This document shows, piece after piece, positions 21,870-34,149 of a stretch of DNA of 64,000 nt. The notes beneath the pieces were generated by a model. The model was not told the origin of the DNA and made no database searches. It saw only the letters and a program-made list of their open reading frames with translations. The stretch is from Saxidomus purpurata (taxonomy: Eukaryota; Mollusca; Bivalvia; Venerida; Veneridae): contig JAFMSR010000007.1 of NCBI GenBank assembly GCA_022818135.1, positions 28,111,980 to 28,175,979 of the forward strand. Reading direction: 5' to 3'. The position numbers and the translations under genes are program-made. The stretch's first letter is position 1. Each line of letters begins with the position of its first letter.

Positions 21870-23020
21870 CACTGATTAATCTGCATTCCTTCCAGTTCAT
21901 TACTACGGAGGGTCGGTTTTTTGTTTATTTTTCGCTAATTTTCGCCAATGAAGCAGTTTGTAAGTTCATTTACAAACTAGCTAAAAATGCAAGTAAACAA
22001 TAATTATTATGATTATAGATGAAATATTGCTTATAATACTAAATTTGAAAATTATGAAAAAAAAACAACAATATAAAGATGTTTTCAGTAACACCAGGTG
22101 TTAAGTGGCCACTTCCATTGCATTCCTCAGCTGACTGCCAGAGGCACATCTAACTTTCAATATGCCTTTCTCTGTCCTCAGATTACAGGCAAACCTGTCT
22201 CAAACAGCCAATCACGTTTCAAGGTGTACATGTATTTTCAATTATAAACAATGGCCAAATGTAGGCACACTGGAATTTTTCCTTTTTTTACAGACAGTTA
22301 GTTGCTTAACTGAGGTGACCTGACTTACACAGATTCACCTGTAAAAATCCTCACATATTCACACAAATACTGCATCTTTAAAACAGAATAAAACACTGTA
22401 ACCAACAAACATCAGCCTCCTCAGTAATGCCAGAGAGTTACGTTTTGCCATTCCAAAGTCAGCATAGTACAAACAACACTGTATCAACACGTCTAATGGA
22501 TATTCCAGACACACTAAATGTATTAAAACATGCGTAGGATAAAAAGTAATTATTCCCTAGATTACAGTGATATATATTCATATTCATGTGTTAAAGGAAA
22601 AAAATGCTCCTGTAATGTCTTGACAAGAAACCACATGAGTCAAAGAATTGACATGGAAAACCCCTGGTAGGAAAACTGCCAACATAATTTACACCATTAA
22701 TGCCGTAGGCAAGCAAGAAATCTGCATGTCCATAAACCATTTTTGGTCTCAGTGTGCCATATTGGGATGAACACTAGGAAAGTCCATCTTCACTGTCAAA
22801 TAGTTTACTTGAAATTTTCATGGATATCGCAAAAAATTAATATGAAAAAAAGAAATTTGTCAGAATTTAATTTATACTAATTTATTATTCTCTATTGCGA
22901 AACAAGTTCTTGAATCTTAATATTAATCACTATTGAGACTCACTCCAGATGGAATCAACCATGAAGAGAGGGAGGCAATATGGAATTATTTTAATACAAT
23001 GTGTCTTAATTGCCTCCACA
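21870..23020. other. Spacer, nothing recognised
   Basis: AT-rich, no tandem array or recognised element. Confidence 0.4.
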
Positions 23021-23027
23021 CACTACC

Positions 23028-23114
23028 GCTACTTGGGCACTGCTGGGGATCATACCTGGGACCCTCCAATCCTGAGGCGAATGTGCTACCAGTCTACACC
23101 TAGGCGGCTCCGCT
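23028..23114 (-). mobile_element. tRNA-derived SINE head (or tRNA pseudogene)
   Basis: On the minus strand 'taggtgtagactggtag' (plus 23086-23102) resembles a pol III A box, and 'ggtatgatcccc' (plus 23045-23056) resembles a B box. The overall length and spacing are tRNA-like. The arms do not pair well enough for a functional tRNA call, and the body resembles other SINE heads in the window. Confidence 0.55.
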
Positions 23115-23119
23115 TAATT

Positions 23120-24685
23120 TGTCTTGAACAAAAAGACTGATGCTGATGAGTCAAAGTGGGGACAAAAATCTTTACAAGTTGACAAATTTCAGAGAACCAG
23201 CCTTTTTTGGTCTCTTGAAGTTAAAAGAATTATCAAAACACTTGTATATAGAAGCCAAACAGATGGAACAGTTACCATGGTAATTAGACAATTAATGGAC
23301 AGCTGAATAAAAGACCAGATTACTCAATAGCCGTCTGCTCAAACAAGCCTCAGTACGATAGTTCTATTTTGGAAAAATTCTCAGAAAAAAAGAAAGAATT
23401 AAAAAGAAGAGAAAGATTAAATTGCTGCCATGTTGATGCAGCTGATATATGGTAATGGCGGCGATCACAGTAATGGAGATCATGCTGAGGTCTCTGATAA
23501 ATGTGTCAATATGTAGTCTATGTGATACAAACTGTGATTGTAAAGCTCCATAAAGTCTGCCATATATGGCTGTACAAACTTACATCATATGATTCAGTTG
23601 GTCTTAAAGCTGTCTTTCTTCTTTTTTTAGTTGAGTCAGCTATTCTTAAAACTATCTCATTTTTTGCTGTGTTCAAAAGTGGTCACAATTTTGACCTATT
23701 GCTTGTCTTACAATATTACTAGATTCCAACAGTGGAATAACATCGGATGGTTGCAAGGGGACCTAAAATACAAAAATATGCCTGACTGGCAACCAATTTC
23801 TACTTTTCTACACTCTGGTTTAATGTACAAGCACCAATTGTTTGATCATGATGAACCAAAATTCCTAAATATGTGATTTTCCAGTAAGGGGCTGGGTACC
23901 GCTTGGTAAACAAAATGTTTAGTCTCGGGAAAGGCTGCATATACAGTAGCTTTTAAAAGACAAGATAGTACAACGTGCAGACATTTAATTTTATTTCAAA
24001 TTGAGATGAATGAATTTAAAACAGGCACTCCGAGAACTACTTCAAACCATCTGAAAATATCTCGAGATTTCTTGATACGCTATCACATTTCTCTGTTTTA
24101 ATTAAATAAAAGCCTTAAAAGCTTCTGTTTTGAGAAATTGAACAGTGGGAAGTCGCACTTACTCGGATAAAATTCTGCTTAGCAAGCCAACTTATCATCT
24201 CCTTGTTATGGGATTGAAACCATTGCACCTAGATAGAGAACCATGATGCACCTTGATAATGGCTCTGTACCACTATAATTTGTAATTTAGTACTGTTATA
24301 CCTAGTCTTGTAATGACCATTAGAGCTGGATTGAACGATCTTATCACACATTTAGTTGTGCTGCATTGTCTATTTGCAAATAATGTACGGTAGGCACAAA
24401 AATTCTATGTGAAAAAGATGGCGGGTTTGTTTGAGAGGTTAAGGGAGTCTACCCATTGTACTCAGGTCTTTTTCAGCAACAAAAGTTTTATAACCTTTAA
24501 ACGACATCAGATTCTCCTCCCTCAGCTTTGGGACAATTTCAACTAAATTCCACCAAGATAGTTCCAAAGGTAAACTGCTCATCTGCATAGAACTGATATA
24601 CTAGTACATGTATGTTGCTGAAACTGGAATTAAACCCAAATGATGAAAAGAAAAAAGTACACAAAAATGTAAGAGATATAATATA
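23120..24685. other. Spacer, nothing recognised
   Basis: Short open frames around 23501-23876 lack motifs and splice context. No element was delimited. Confidence 0.4.
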
Positions 24686-24689
24686 CTTA

Positions 24690-26190
24690 AACTAGAGCTA
24701 TCACTAAATGTGATTAATACCCCCAAAAGGATTGCTTTATAAACTGAAGAAGTTCGTAGTAACATAATACCTTGCAAACAAACTAAAAAGAGATATTGTT
24801 CTTAGCAGTTCCTCTCATTGTGCTTGACCATTGTATGAAGTTGTATTGAATTCCAACTTGTAGTTTTTCGAAAAATGCTCCAGACAGGGAAAAGTAACAA
24901 AGGGCAATAACTCTGTAATTAGTCAAGATGGAGATATGGTTCCTGTGCACTGCACTCCCTCTCACTGTGCTTAACCATTGTATGAAGTTGTATTGAATTC
25001 CAACCAGAAGTTTTCAAGTTATGCTCCGGACAAGGAAAAGTAACAAAGGGTAATAACTCTGTAATGAGTCAAGATGGAGTTATGGTTCCTGTGCACTGCA
25101 CTCCCTCTAAATGTACTAGACCATTGTATGAGGTTGTACTGAATTCCAAATATTAGTTTTCAAGTTACGCTTCGGACAAGGAAAAGTAACAAAGGGCAAT
25201 AACTCAGTAAATACTCAAGATAGAGTTATAGTTCTTGTACACTGCACTTTCTCTGAGTGTGCTTGATCATTGTATGAAGTTGTATTGAATTCCAACTAAT
25301 AGTTTTCAAGTTATGCTCCGGACAAGGAAAAGTAACAAAGGGCAATAACTCTGTAATTAGTCAAGATGGAGTTATAGTTCTTGTGCACGCACTTCCTCTC
25401 AATGTGCTTGACCATTGTATGAAGTTGTATTGAATTCCAACTAGTAGTTTTCAAGTTATGCTTCGGACAAGGAAAACTAACAAAGGGCATAACTCAGTAA
25501 ATACTCAAGATAGAGTTATAGTTCTTGTACACTGCACTTCCTCTGAGTGTGCTTGATCATTGTATGAAGTTGTATTGAATTCCAACTAGTAGATTTCAAG
25601 TTATGCTCCGGACAAGGAAAAGTAACAAAGGGCAATAACTCTGTAATTAGTCAACATGGAGTTATGGTTCTTGTGCACTGCACTTCCTCTTAATGTGCTT
25701 GACCATTGTATGAAGTTGTTTGAATTCCAACTAGTAGTTTTCAAGTTATGCTCCGGACAAGGAAAAGTAACAAAGGGCAATAACTCTGTAATTAGTCAAG
25801 ATGGAGTTATAGTTCTTGTGCACTGCACTTCCTCTTAATGTGCTTGACCTTGTATGAAGTTGTATTGAATTCCAACTAGTAGTTTTCAAGTTATGCTCCG
25901 GACAAGGAAAAGTAACAAAGGGCAATAACTCTGTAATTAGTCAAGATGGAGTTTTAGTTCTTGTGCACTGCACTTCCTCTAAATGTGCTTGACCATTGTA
26001 TGAAGTTGTACTGAATTCCAACTAGTAGTTTTCAAGTTATGCTCCGGACAAGGAAAATGCAACAGACCGACCGACCGACCGACCGACCGACCGACCGACC
26101 GACCGACCGACCGACCACCAACCGACCGACCGACCAACCACCGGGTGACTCCTATATACCCCCCTAAACTTCGTTTTGGGGGTATAATAA
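24690..26190 (+). mobile_element. Tandem-core element of pearl/Helentron-associated type (E1)
   Basis: The 5' part reads 'actagagctatcactaaatg' and then 'atacccccaaaa' (24717-24728). Nine tandem core units follow, spaced about 146 bp, marked by 'gctccggacaaggaaaagta' near 24876, 25023, 25170, 25315, 25460, 25606, 25751, 25896 and 26041. Next come a GACC tract (about 26065-26145) and a 3' end. There 'ttttgggggtat' (26174-26185) is the exact inverse of the 5' 12-mer and also folds back on the preceding 'ataccccccta'. Tandem cores, a tetranucleotide tract and short subterminal inverted repeats match the plan of bivalve pearl elements and Helentron-associated elements. It has no coding capacity. 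Confidence 0.8.
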
Positions 26191-26194
26191 ATAC

Positions 26195-26900
26195 ACAAGA
26201 AATCTGTACAGCTTAGCTGATATAACTTGTGCATTTTCTTTAATATTTATTCAAACACTGGAGCCATCCACTGACATGAGGAAAGATCAGAGTAACCAAG
26301 TCTGTCAATATTGACTTCATGAAAAACAAATACGCCTTTATCCAGAAGCTCAATCACTGATTTACAGCTCACTACCAAGGTTATTTGGGACCGAATAATG
26401 AATATTCATCAACTTAATGACAGCTCATGAATATTCATCAATTGACAAATCATTAAATGAATATTCATAAATTCTATACAGCATGTAGAATATTAGAGTA
26501 AGAAACCTTTTTAATATGATAAATTCTGATAAAATTCAACAAAATGACAAAAACAATTTTTTACAGTATTTTACTGGAAATTTAGTTTACTTTTGAAGTG
26601 GCCTTTTGTAAGAAATGTTGAACAGTAACTGTTGCTTATATAATATACAACAAAACTTCTTTGGCTGGTTCTAATAAAGTCTTGCACAAAGAACCAAGAC
26701 AGTGATCTTTTCAAATATTTACCTCACCAGAGAAAAAAAAATAAATTTACAGAGTTTTTCATGATTAATTGCCTCAATTATGTCTCTAAAATTACTGCTA
26801 CCTGTAGGCAAGAACTTCATGTTTTTCCACAATAATAAATAAAAAACTATGACTTCTATTACGTGCCTAAGTAAATTTTTCAAAATAAATTACAACCAAG
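26195..26900. other. Spacer, nothing recognised
   Basis: AT-rich. 'gaatattcat' is repeated several times near 26395-26470, without a regular period. Confidence 0.4.
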
Positions 26901-26904
26901 AATA

Positions 26905-28255
26905 AACTAAAGCTATCATTAAATGTGATTAATACCCCCAAAAGACTGCTTAATAAACTGAGGAAGTTCGTAGTAACAGAATACCTTGCAAAAAAAACCT
27001 AAAATAGAGATATTGTTCTTGGAAATAACTCTGTAATTACTCAAGATAGAGTTATGGTTCTTGTACACTGCACTTTCTCTCATTGTGCTGAACCATTGTA
27101 TGAAGTTGTATTGCATTCCAATCAGTAGTTTTCAAGTTACGCTCCGGACAAGGAAAAGTAAGAAAGGGCAATAACTCTGTAATTACTCAAGAAAGAGTTA
27201 TGGTTCCTGCGCACTGCACTTCCTCTCAATGTACTTGATCATTGTATAAATTTGTAATGAATTCCAACCAGTAGTTTTCAAGTTATGCTCCAGACAAGGA
27301 AAAGTAACAAAGGGCAATAACTATGTAATGAGTCAATAAAGAGTTATGGTTCCTGTGCACTGCACTTCCTCTCAATGTACTTGACCATTGTATGAAGTTG
27401 TATTGAATTCCAACCAGTAGTTTTCAAGTTATGCTCCGGACAAGGAAAAGTAACAAAGGGCAATAACTCTGTAATTACTCAAGACAGAGTTATGGCTCCT
27501 GTGCACTGCACTTCCTCTCAATGTACTTGACCATTGTATGAAGTTGTATTAAATTCCAACTTGTAGTATTCAAGTTATGCTCCTGACATGGAAAAGTAAC
27601 TAAAGGGCAAAAATTCTGTAATTACTCAAGATAGAGTTATGGTTCTTGTAAACTGCACTTCCTCTTATTATGCTAGACCATTGTATGAAGTTGTTTTGAA
27701 TTCCCACCAGTTGTTTTCAAGTTATGCTCCGGACAAGGAAAAGTAACAAAGGGCAATAACTCTGTAATGAGTCAAGATGGAGTTATGGTTCTTGAAGTTC
27801 GTAGTAACAGAATACCTTGCAAAAAAACAACTAAAATAGAGATATTGTTCTTGGAAATAACTCTGTAATTACTCAAGATAGAGTTATGGTTCTTGTACAC
27901 TGCACTTTCTCTCATTGTGCTAAACCATTGTATGGAGTTGTATTGCATTCCAATCAGTAGTTTTCAAGTTACGCTCCGGACAAGGAAAAGTAACAAAGGG
28001 CAATAACTCTGTGATTTCTCAAAAAAGAGTTACGGTTCCTGTGCACTGCACTCAATGTGCTTACCATTGTATGAAGTTGTATTAAATTCAAACTTGTAGT
28101 TTTCAAGTTATGCTCCGGACAAGGAAAATGCATCAGACCACCTGACCGACTGACTGACCGACCAACCACCGGGTGATTTGAATCAAAATGTTGACGGACG
28201 ACGGACGACATAAGACAGACAATCATCAATCAGAAAAGCTCACCATGGCGTAGCT
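26905..28255 (+). mobile_element. Tandem-core element E2 with foreign 3' end
   Basis: The 5' part matches E1: 'aaagctatcattaaatgtga', with 'atacccccaaaa' at 26932-26943. Core units recur near 27145, 27289, 27433, 27580, 27726, 27971 and 28114. The head segment 'gaagttcgtagtaacagaat' is repeated inside the element at about 27794, so head plus first core were duplicated. After 'ccgggtga' (about 28168) the E1 3' end is absent. It is replaced by 'gacggacgacggacgaca' and 'aaaagctcaccatg', the wording of another bivalve repeat type related to the 58.8-kb element in reverse. Confidence 0.75.
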
Positions 28256-28259
28256 AAAA

Positions 28260-29725
28260 ATGAATGAATAAAATTCTAAATTACTGTAATTTGCCATTTA
28301 AAGTCTCAAAGGTAGTTAAAATTTACAAGGGTGTTTCTGTATAAATGACCATGAATTGTGATGGTCAGTTTAAGACATCTGTCTTGGTGATAAAGCACTA
28401 GGAGTATTTGTCACACTGACTATAGGACGTTAACTGACTTACATTATGTTAACAATTACCTGAAAGTACTAAGTCAAATCAAGATTTAAATATAATTAAG
28501 TAAAACAGAAATAAGGAAACTGAAACTTCGATATTAAGTACTCAATGGCTTAATACTGAAAAGTACTTTCAGAGCTTTGATTTTCAATAAAAATATTACA
28601 GCTTAAAATATACTCATCCATTAGAATTGTAGGAATTCAAGGTTAAAAACAATTGCAAAAGACTGGCTAAAGGACTTTGTATTTTATTTAAGTTTACTTG
28701 AGCTTTCATTTTGACAGTAAGTGTGCAGGTGCAGACCTTGTGGGGTGGAAGGTTAAAACCTCATGTAACTGTGGTCTTTGTGTCTGTATGTTTGAATGTG
28801 TCATACAAAGTGTTCTCTAAAATGGTAGGGAAAATGTTACAGTTATCCAACTGTACTCTTTCAGAATTATAGTTTAAAAAATATGTGCAGTAAACTAAAT
28901 CCTATATGACCAACACCTTGTGACCATTTAAATTTCTTTCTTCAATATATCTGGAGTCTGTTGATATCTATATAGAATTTTCATATCAAATAAAGAAGGA
29001 AAAAATTGGGCCCAGAAAATTAATTATTTATATCCGGAATTTCGCTATATCAAGAGAAAATATATACTGGAATTTACTGTACTATAATGTTAGTGGTTTC
29101 AAACTACATTAGATCCAGCTTTCCTGCTTTAACTTCATAAATAGCCATTCAATAACTAGAAGTCATTACCATTTACCACCAATCTTCTATTTATGATGCC
29201 ATAAAACTGGCTGGCAGATCATGTTTTTTTGACAATGTAAAGGCAATGCCATTTACATTCTATTAGCAAGAAAACAATTTCTGAACAAGCTTTTAGACTT
29301 GAAGCATTAAATGGCTTAAGGTCATTAAGTGTCACAATTACTTTTTATTAGTTTCAACTTACTGTCTTTATTTTTGTTAAATACTATATCTAAAAGTTTT
29401 TATATTCTTTTTATTCACAATTTTTTTCAATTCGCCAGAAAGCACTACAATTATGTTTTTCATTATTATATAATCATTGTGAAAATTTGTTAACTTTCTT
29501 AGCAAGTTTGATGAATTTGCAAAGTGTGTCATTTCACGAAAACTAGCAAAGATATAATTATAAACTTTGAAAAAAAAAAAACAACAACAATTTTTACAGA
29601 ACTGGCATCAGAACATACACTTGTCTTTAAAGCCTTTGTATTCTTATCTTTTCAATAGCAAAAGTCCATAATCCCTGTAATTAAAGTCAATGTTTACCCT
29701 TCTGACGGAAAACGATTTAGCCTTT
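28260..29725. other. Spacer, nothing recognised
   Basis: AT-rich. No open frame, tandem array or element end was identified. Confidence 0.4.
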
Positions 29726-29731
29726 GAGACG

Positions 29732-29791
29732 AGTGCAGATCATGATCAACCTGCATATTCATGCATTCTAATAACTAGTATGATCTGCACT
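29732..29791. repeat. Short foldback, 'agtgcagatcat' arms
   Basis: 'agtgcagatcat' (29732-29743) is inverted as 'atgatctgcact' (29780-29791). Similar wording occurs near 44205 and, inverted over a longer spacer, at 57985-58096. Together they look like a small foldback family. Confidence 0.7.
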
Positions 29792-30039
29792 GTTAGCTTT
29801 AGTATTCATGCAGTCTGTAAATTAACAGGCCTTTAGAAAACTTATGGCAACGTTTTAATTAAAGATGGACTGAACTGATCCATTTTAAAAGTCTGGCAGG
29901 GTCAGTGTAGTTAAGCTGCCAAGAAGACTTAAATTTTATTACAAGCTCCACTTTATTCAAACTCTGAACAAGCTCCTTATTTCTGCAAAGCATTTGGCAA
30001 TTCTTTTTCACATTTCAGACAGTAATGAATGGTAAACAA

Positions 30040-30960
30040 ATGTTGGCAAAAAGTAGAACAAACAAAATTTCAATCTCAATACATCATCTTGCATCATCTG
30101 AACACTTCAGCTTGAGTGGTACGAGAGCATATCAATTTCTTCTGGAATGTTTTCGCTGAAAATCCTGTGAAAACATTACAGAAGTTAAATGCACTGTGAG
30201 CTAGATGAAAGGTCTCTAGTGTTATTAAAACTGCCGGAACTGCTGGTTAATTTCTCAGACCACAGCACTGCAGTCAATTTTTCTGGCAATTTCACAGACT
30301 GCTGCACTGGAGTAAATTTTTCAGGAATAAAAAAATTACATTGTGACCGTTTTCGTCTTTTATCTATAAAATCAGAAAGATCGAGCAGCAACGTTGCCCT
30401 ATTTTTCCAGATATAGACAAATGCATCTCATTTGCATAAAAATATTATGCACGTTATGATTATCTTGTCTACGAATAATTATAATCCGCAGTAAAATTCT
30501 CTGGTATCAATCTGTGATGCAAATGTGTACTTCACACGTATATACCAGTGCTGTTTCTCTGATTCACACAGATTTACAGATTAAATTTCAATTTCTACGT
30601 ATATTTTACCAAAAACGGCCGACGGGTTACCTCATTTACATAACTGCATCAGCACTGACGAATCTCATAATAATAAATAACTGCGGTCATTTCGCCTTTC
30701 TTTCACATTTTTCCTGCAGAACTCATACTTTTCGGATAAATTTGAATTCAAGGCAATGAAAATATGAAACATTTCTCACACTGCGGTTACATAATTCTAG
30801 GCATTTAATCACAGGGAAAACATATCTCCTGCCGTCTGACGCATACTTCATACTGACAGTAACAATAACTCATCGTATACAGATATCTAGACTTCATTGA
30901 ACAGTCAGCGGCAATACCCTGCAATTTAATCATACATGATAAATAGCGAAGCTTTATAGA
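30040..30960. promoter_or_regulatory. Repeat-poor, CpG-retaining candidate regulatory region
   Basis: The block lacks the minisatellites common elsewhere and keeps many CpG. Visible motif matches are an octamer ATTTGCAT (30430-30437) beside an inverted 'gcaaatgcat'-like phrase, and two RUNX-type TGCGGT sites exactly 100 bp apart (30682-30687 and 30782-30787). There are also several 'tttaatca'-like homeodomain phrases. Such motifs are short and can occur by chance, so function is inferred weakly. A small 42-bp duplication lies at about 30236-30326. Confidence 0.25.
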
Positions 30961-30964
30961 TGCA

Positions 30965-32270
30965 TCCAAAAGAGCTTGGTTTCTTTCACATTCCATACAG
31001 TATTCTTTCACACAGACTAGATAGTTTTTTCAAACCTTGATAACTGGACCGAATACATTAACCTAGCCTCACCACCAGGCTAGATGATTATTTATTTTAT
31101 TTAACTCCGAGCAAAATACTTTCAGCCATTTATTCTAACAGGGCTCCATCATCCAGTCCTTACATTTTTGGCAGCAAAGGGAGTTAATTGAGTAAGAAAT
31201 AGTAAATGTATGGACTGAATGGCAGTCTAACATTAACCCTTTATGCTTCTTATTTTTGGCGTTTTTACAAACGGTTGCAACTCTTTCAACATTTTTAAAT
31301 ATTCGATCATTTGGGGCTTTCAATGATACAGTGCTTCAATATAATCTCAGTCCCAATTCAATGAACAGATTTTTACACAGCGCTAAGTCTGAAGAAGAAA
31401 TGACAACAAAAGACAAACTTTGTCCAGAAGCTGATAATCTGATACAATGATGACAAAATTTAAGTTAATAATTTTTTTTACGAAAGTCAGTTTTTACAAT
31501 ATTTTGTTCCCATGGTCTCATCCTGTATTAGTCCTCTCTCCTCGAAAACGGACATGTGAAGTTGTTTATTTTTAGGCAATCTTCCCTCTGCAGGTACATT
31601 TCTAACAATAAAAAGTACCATCAAACAAAACTGCATACAGGCATGCTGATTGTTTCCCGCTAAATGAAGATGAATGGATGGTTTTATAATTACAATGATC
31701 ATGACACTTTGCCACTTGCTAATTGGTACTCAGTGTTCCGTAGACGTATCAAAAACGTTCATTTGATGATAATCGCACAGATTTAACCGAAGATTCACTG
31801 GACAAAAAACACAACCGTGTGCCAAATGGATGAACAATACAAGGCAATTAATCACCTCTGACAGTCATAACAGCATGCAGAATGATAAGCAATTAAGAAA
31901 CAATATGTAAGCTATTTTACATAATCCCACTATTGCCAAGTTAGAGACAAACACGTGTGCCAACAACCTGCATGTATTCAACATGTTAGTGTGCAGTTTG
32001 CCTGCCATGTGAGTACAAGTGTACCAAACACTGGAGAATTTTCTCATCTTTATTTTTTTTACGTCGAGATTTACTAGCGCTGCATGGAATCTGCCTAAAG
32101 CAGGGAAAAGCGTAAAGTGGATTGAATTTGTAGGGGTAATATTTCTGTTTTAACAGAGTTTAATGAAGTTATTTGGGGTGGGGTTTGTTTGTTTGTTTGG
32201 GGTCTAAAATTTTAGTATACTAAACAAGTAATATCTTTTAAAAAAAAAGATGGTCGACGTAGGTGACATA
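30965..32270. other. Spacer, nothing recognised
   Basis: Open frames at 31135-31702 have no motif. CpG is retained in places. Confidence 0.4.
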
Positions 32271-32274
32271 ATAA

Positions 32275-32552
32275 ACACTTTTGTGTTTCAGAAGGCTCCC
32301 GGGCGTACACTGCTTATTCCGGACCAAACGCTAGCCAATAATCAATGCGCTAGATGTCCGGCCCCGGACAACACCTCGTTGAATACAAAAGTTGATCTTC
32401 GTACTGTCCAGAAACCTTGACATAACGTGTTCTGTTTTCTTTTTTGCAACATGATTTATTATAAATAACTATAATATAAAAAATATACACTTTTGTGTTT
32501 CAGAAGGCTCCCGGCGTACACTGCTTATTCCGGCACCACGCTAGCCAATAAT
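32275..32552. repeat. Direct duplication of about 68 bp, offset 212 bp
   Basis: Copies at 32275-32342 and 32487-32552 both read 'acacttttgtgtttcagaag', 'gctcccgg', 'cgtacactgcttattccgg' and 'acgctagccaataat'. They contain CCAAT-type boxes and a splice-acceptor-like 'ttttgtgtttcag'. The context is GC-richer than the surroundings. A promoter or first-exon function is possible but not shown. Confidence 0.8.
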
Positions 32553-32554
32553 TT

Positions 32555-32980
32555 GCAGATTCTGATTGGTCACATTATAACAAGTTGGTTGCACGCGTCC
32601 CATACCACGGAAGTTCAAATCAAGTATCATTGTCAAAAATGTTTAGCTAATAAGTTATGTCAAGCATGGTAATTCATTCATTAGGCGTCATGAATTTCCT
32701 AAAATAAAGACATACATGTATGACAGTTGTCCGAGTACGCACTGGTATAGTTTACAATACATTTACCATTTCTTCAATTTAGTAATATGTACCAAACTGC
32801 AAGGTGCAAGTATATGTGCCAGTCCATGAGTAGAGAGAGAGAGTTAGAGAATATCCCAGTCTACAATGTATGTGCCCACCTCTGCAAAAACCAACGTTTT
32901 ATACATAGTATAATTGAACACTATTGAACCAGATCAAGTTGCAAATCAATGCACTCTGGTGTAAATGTATCATGGGGGAT
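32555..32980. other. Spacer, nothing recognised
   Basis: Starts with 'gattggtcac' (inverted CCAAT). Otherwise featureless. Confidence 0.4.
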
Positions 32981-32983
32981 CTG

Positions 32984-33143
32984 AAATAGAGCATAGTTTA
33001 AATACAGTACTATATATAGCATAGGAAACTGGCCATGCTACAAATCTGATAGAAAACTGCTTGCTTCAACAATTAAGTTACCACTTGGAGGCTATGCCTT
33101 CTTGAAATAAAATAACTATTCTTGCAAACAGTGCTGTATCTAT
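32984..33143. mobile_element. Small MITE, copy 1
   Basis: 'aatagagcatagttt' at the left is inverted near the right end as 'aaacagtgctgtatctat'. Between them are 'tataggaaactggccatgc' and 'tcttgcaaacagtgct', both shared with 60583-60690. It has no coding capacity. The flanking duplication could not be resolved. Confidence 0.6.
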
Positions 33144-33149
33144 AACATA

Positions 33150-33790
33150 GGCAATGATAACACTTCTTTTTCTTCTTTTAAAACCAAAAACTATTTCTGT
33201 ACAAAGATGCACGATCAATGTTTACATCATTGCACAGCTCATTAGCGATTTAAAGCAATCAATTAGGCAGTGAATTCACGGTCTTACACTGAACAGATTA
33301 GCCTTGGCATTCTCTTCACAAACCTGTAAGCATGTTTCAATATTTTATCATTGATTTTATCTCATTAAATAGATATACAATGTTTCTTAAAATACCAGGA
33401 TTCACACAGGAACATAGACAATCTGATAACTACTGTATCAATCAGAAAATCAGACCAACATACAACCAGTTTGATGTATAAAGCTTGCAAACATAAGATG
33501 AATGGATTATATGTAACAAGATGATATGGTGGTGTCTGTAACACACACATCTTGCCAATCAGAATGAATTTACAACATCACCTGGCTAGTTTTATATAAG
33601 TTTATTACAATGTTTCGTGCTTTAAGCCATTTATTATTCAAGCAAAGATTGTATACAGTGCTCCGGTATTGTATTGTTTACTGTGTATATTGCTAATATA
33701 CTCATAAACTAAGATCTTTAGAAGAAGCAACTGAACACCTTTCTTTTTTGTGATGTATTAATATCTGACACTATCTTGACATTGTGCGCT
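33150..33790. other. Spacer, nothing recognised
   Basis: AT-rich sequence without element or gene. Confidence 0.4.
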
Positions 33791-33794
33791 ACCT

Positions 33795-33968
33795 GACATT
33801 TAGAACATGCTATATGACATTTAGAATATACTATCATGGCATTTAGAATATGCTATATGCATTTAGAATATGCTATATGACATTGAGAAAATACTATCAT
33901 GGCATTTAGAACATGCTACATGACATTTAGAATATACTATCATGGCATTTAGAATATGCTATATGACA
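33795..33968. repeat. Minisatellite, 22-bp unit in dimers
   Basis: The pair 'atgacatttagaatatacta' plus 'tc' and 'atggcatttagaatatgcta' plus 't' alternates about four times, giving a repeat of about 43 bp. Confidence 0.85.
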
Positions 33969-34149
33969 TACTGACAATTTAACAATATACGCTCCAGGAC
34001 ATACAATATTAATGATATAAGAATACTAGATGCTCCATGACATGTCAATGTAATGTTACAATATCTTATGCTCCATGGCAGATATAAGACAATGTCTTAA
34101 TCTTGTGTCTTGACATAGATCTTGACAATGTCATATGCATATATAATTT

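Noticed and set aside
23028..23114. Functional tRNA gene on the minus strand
   Set aside because: A and B boxes are present, but the stems do not pair convincingly and the wording recurs in SINE heads.
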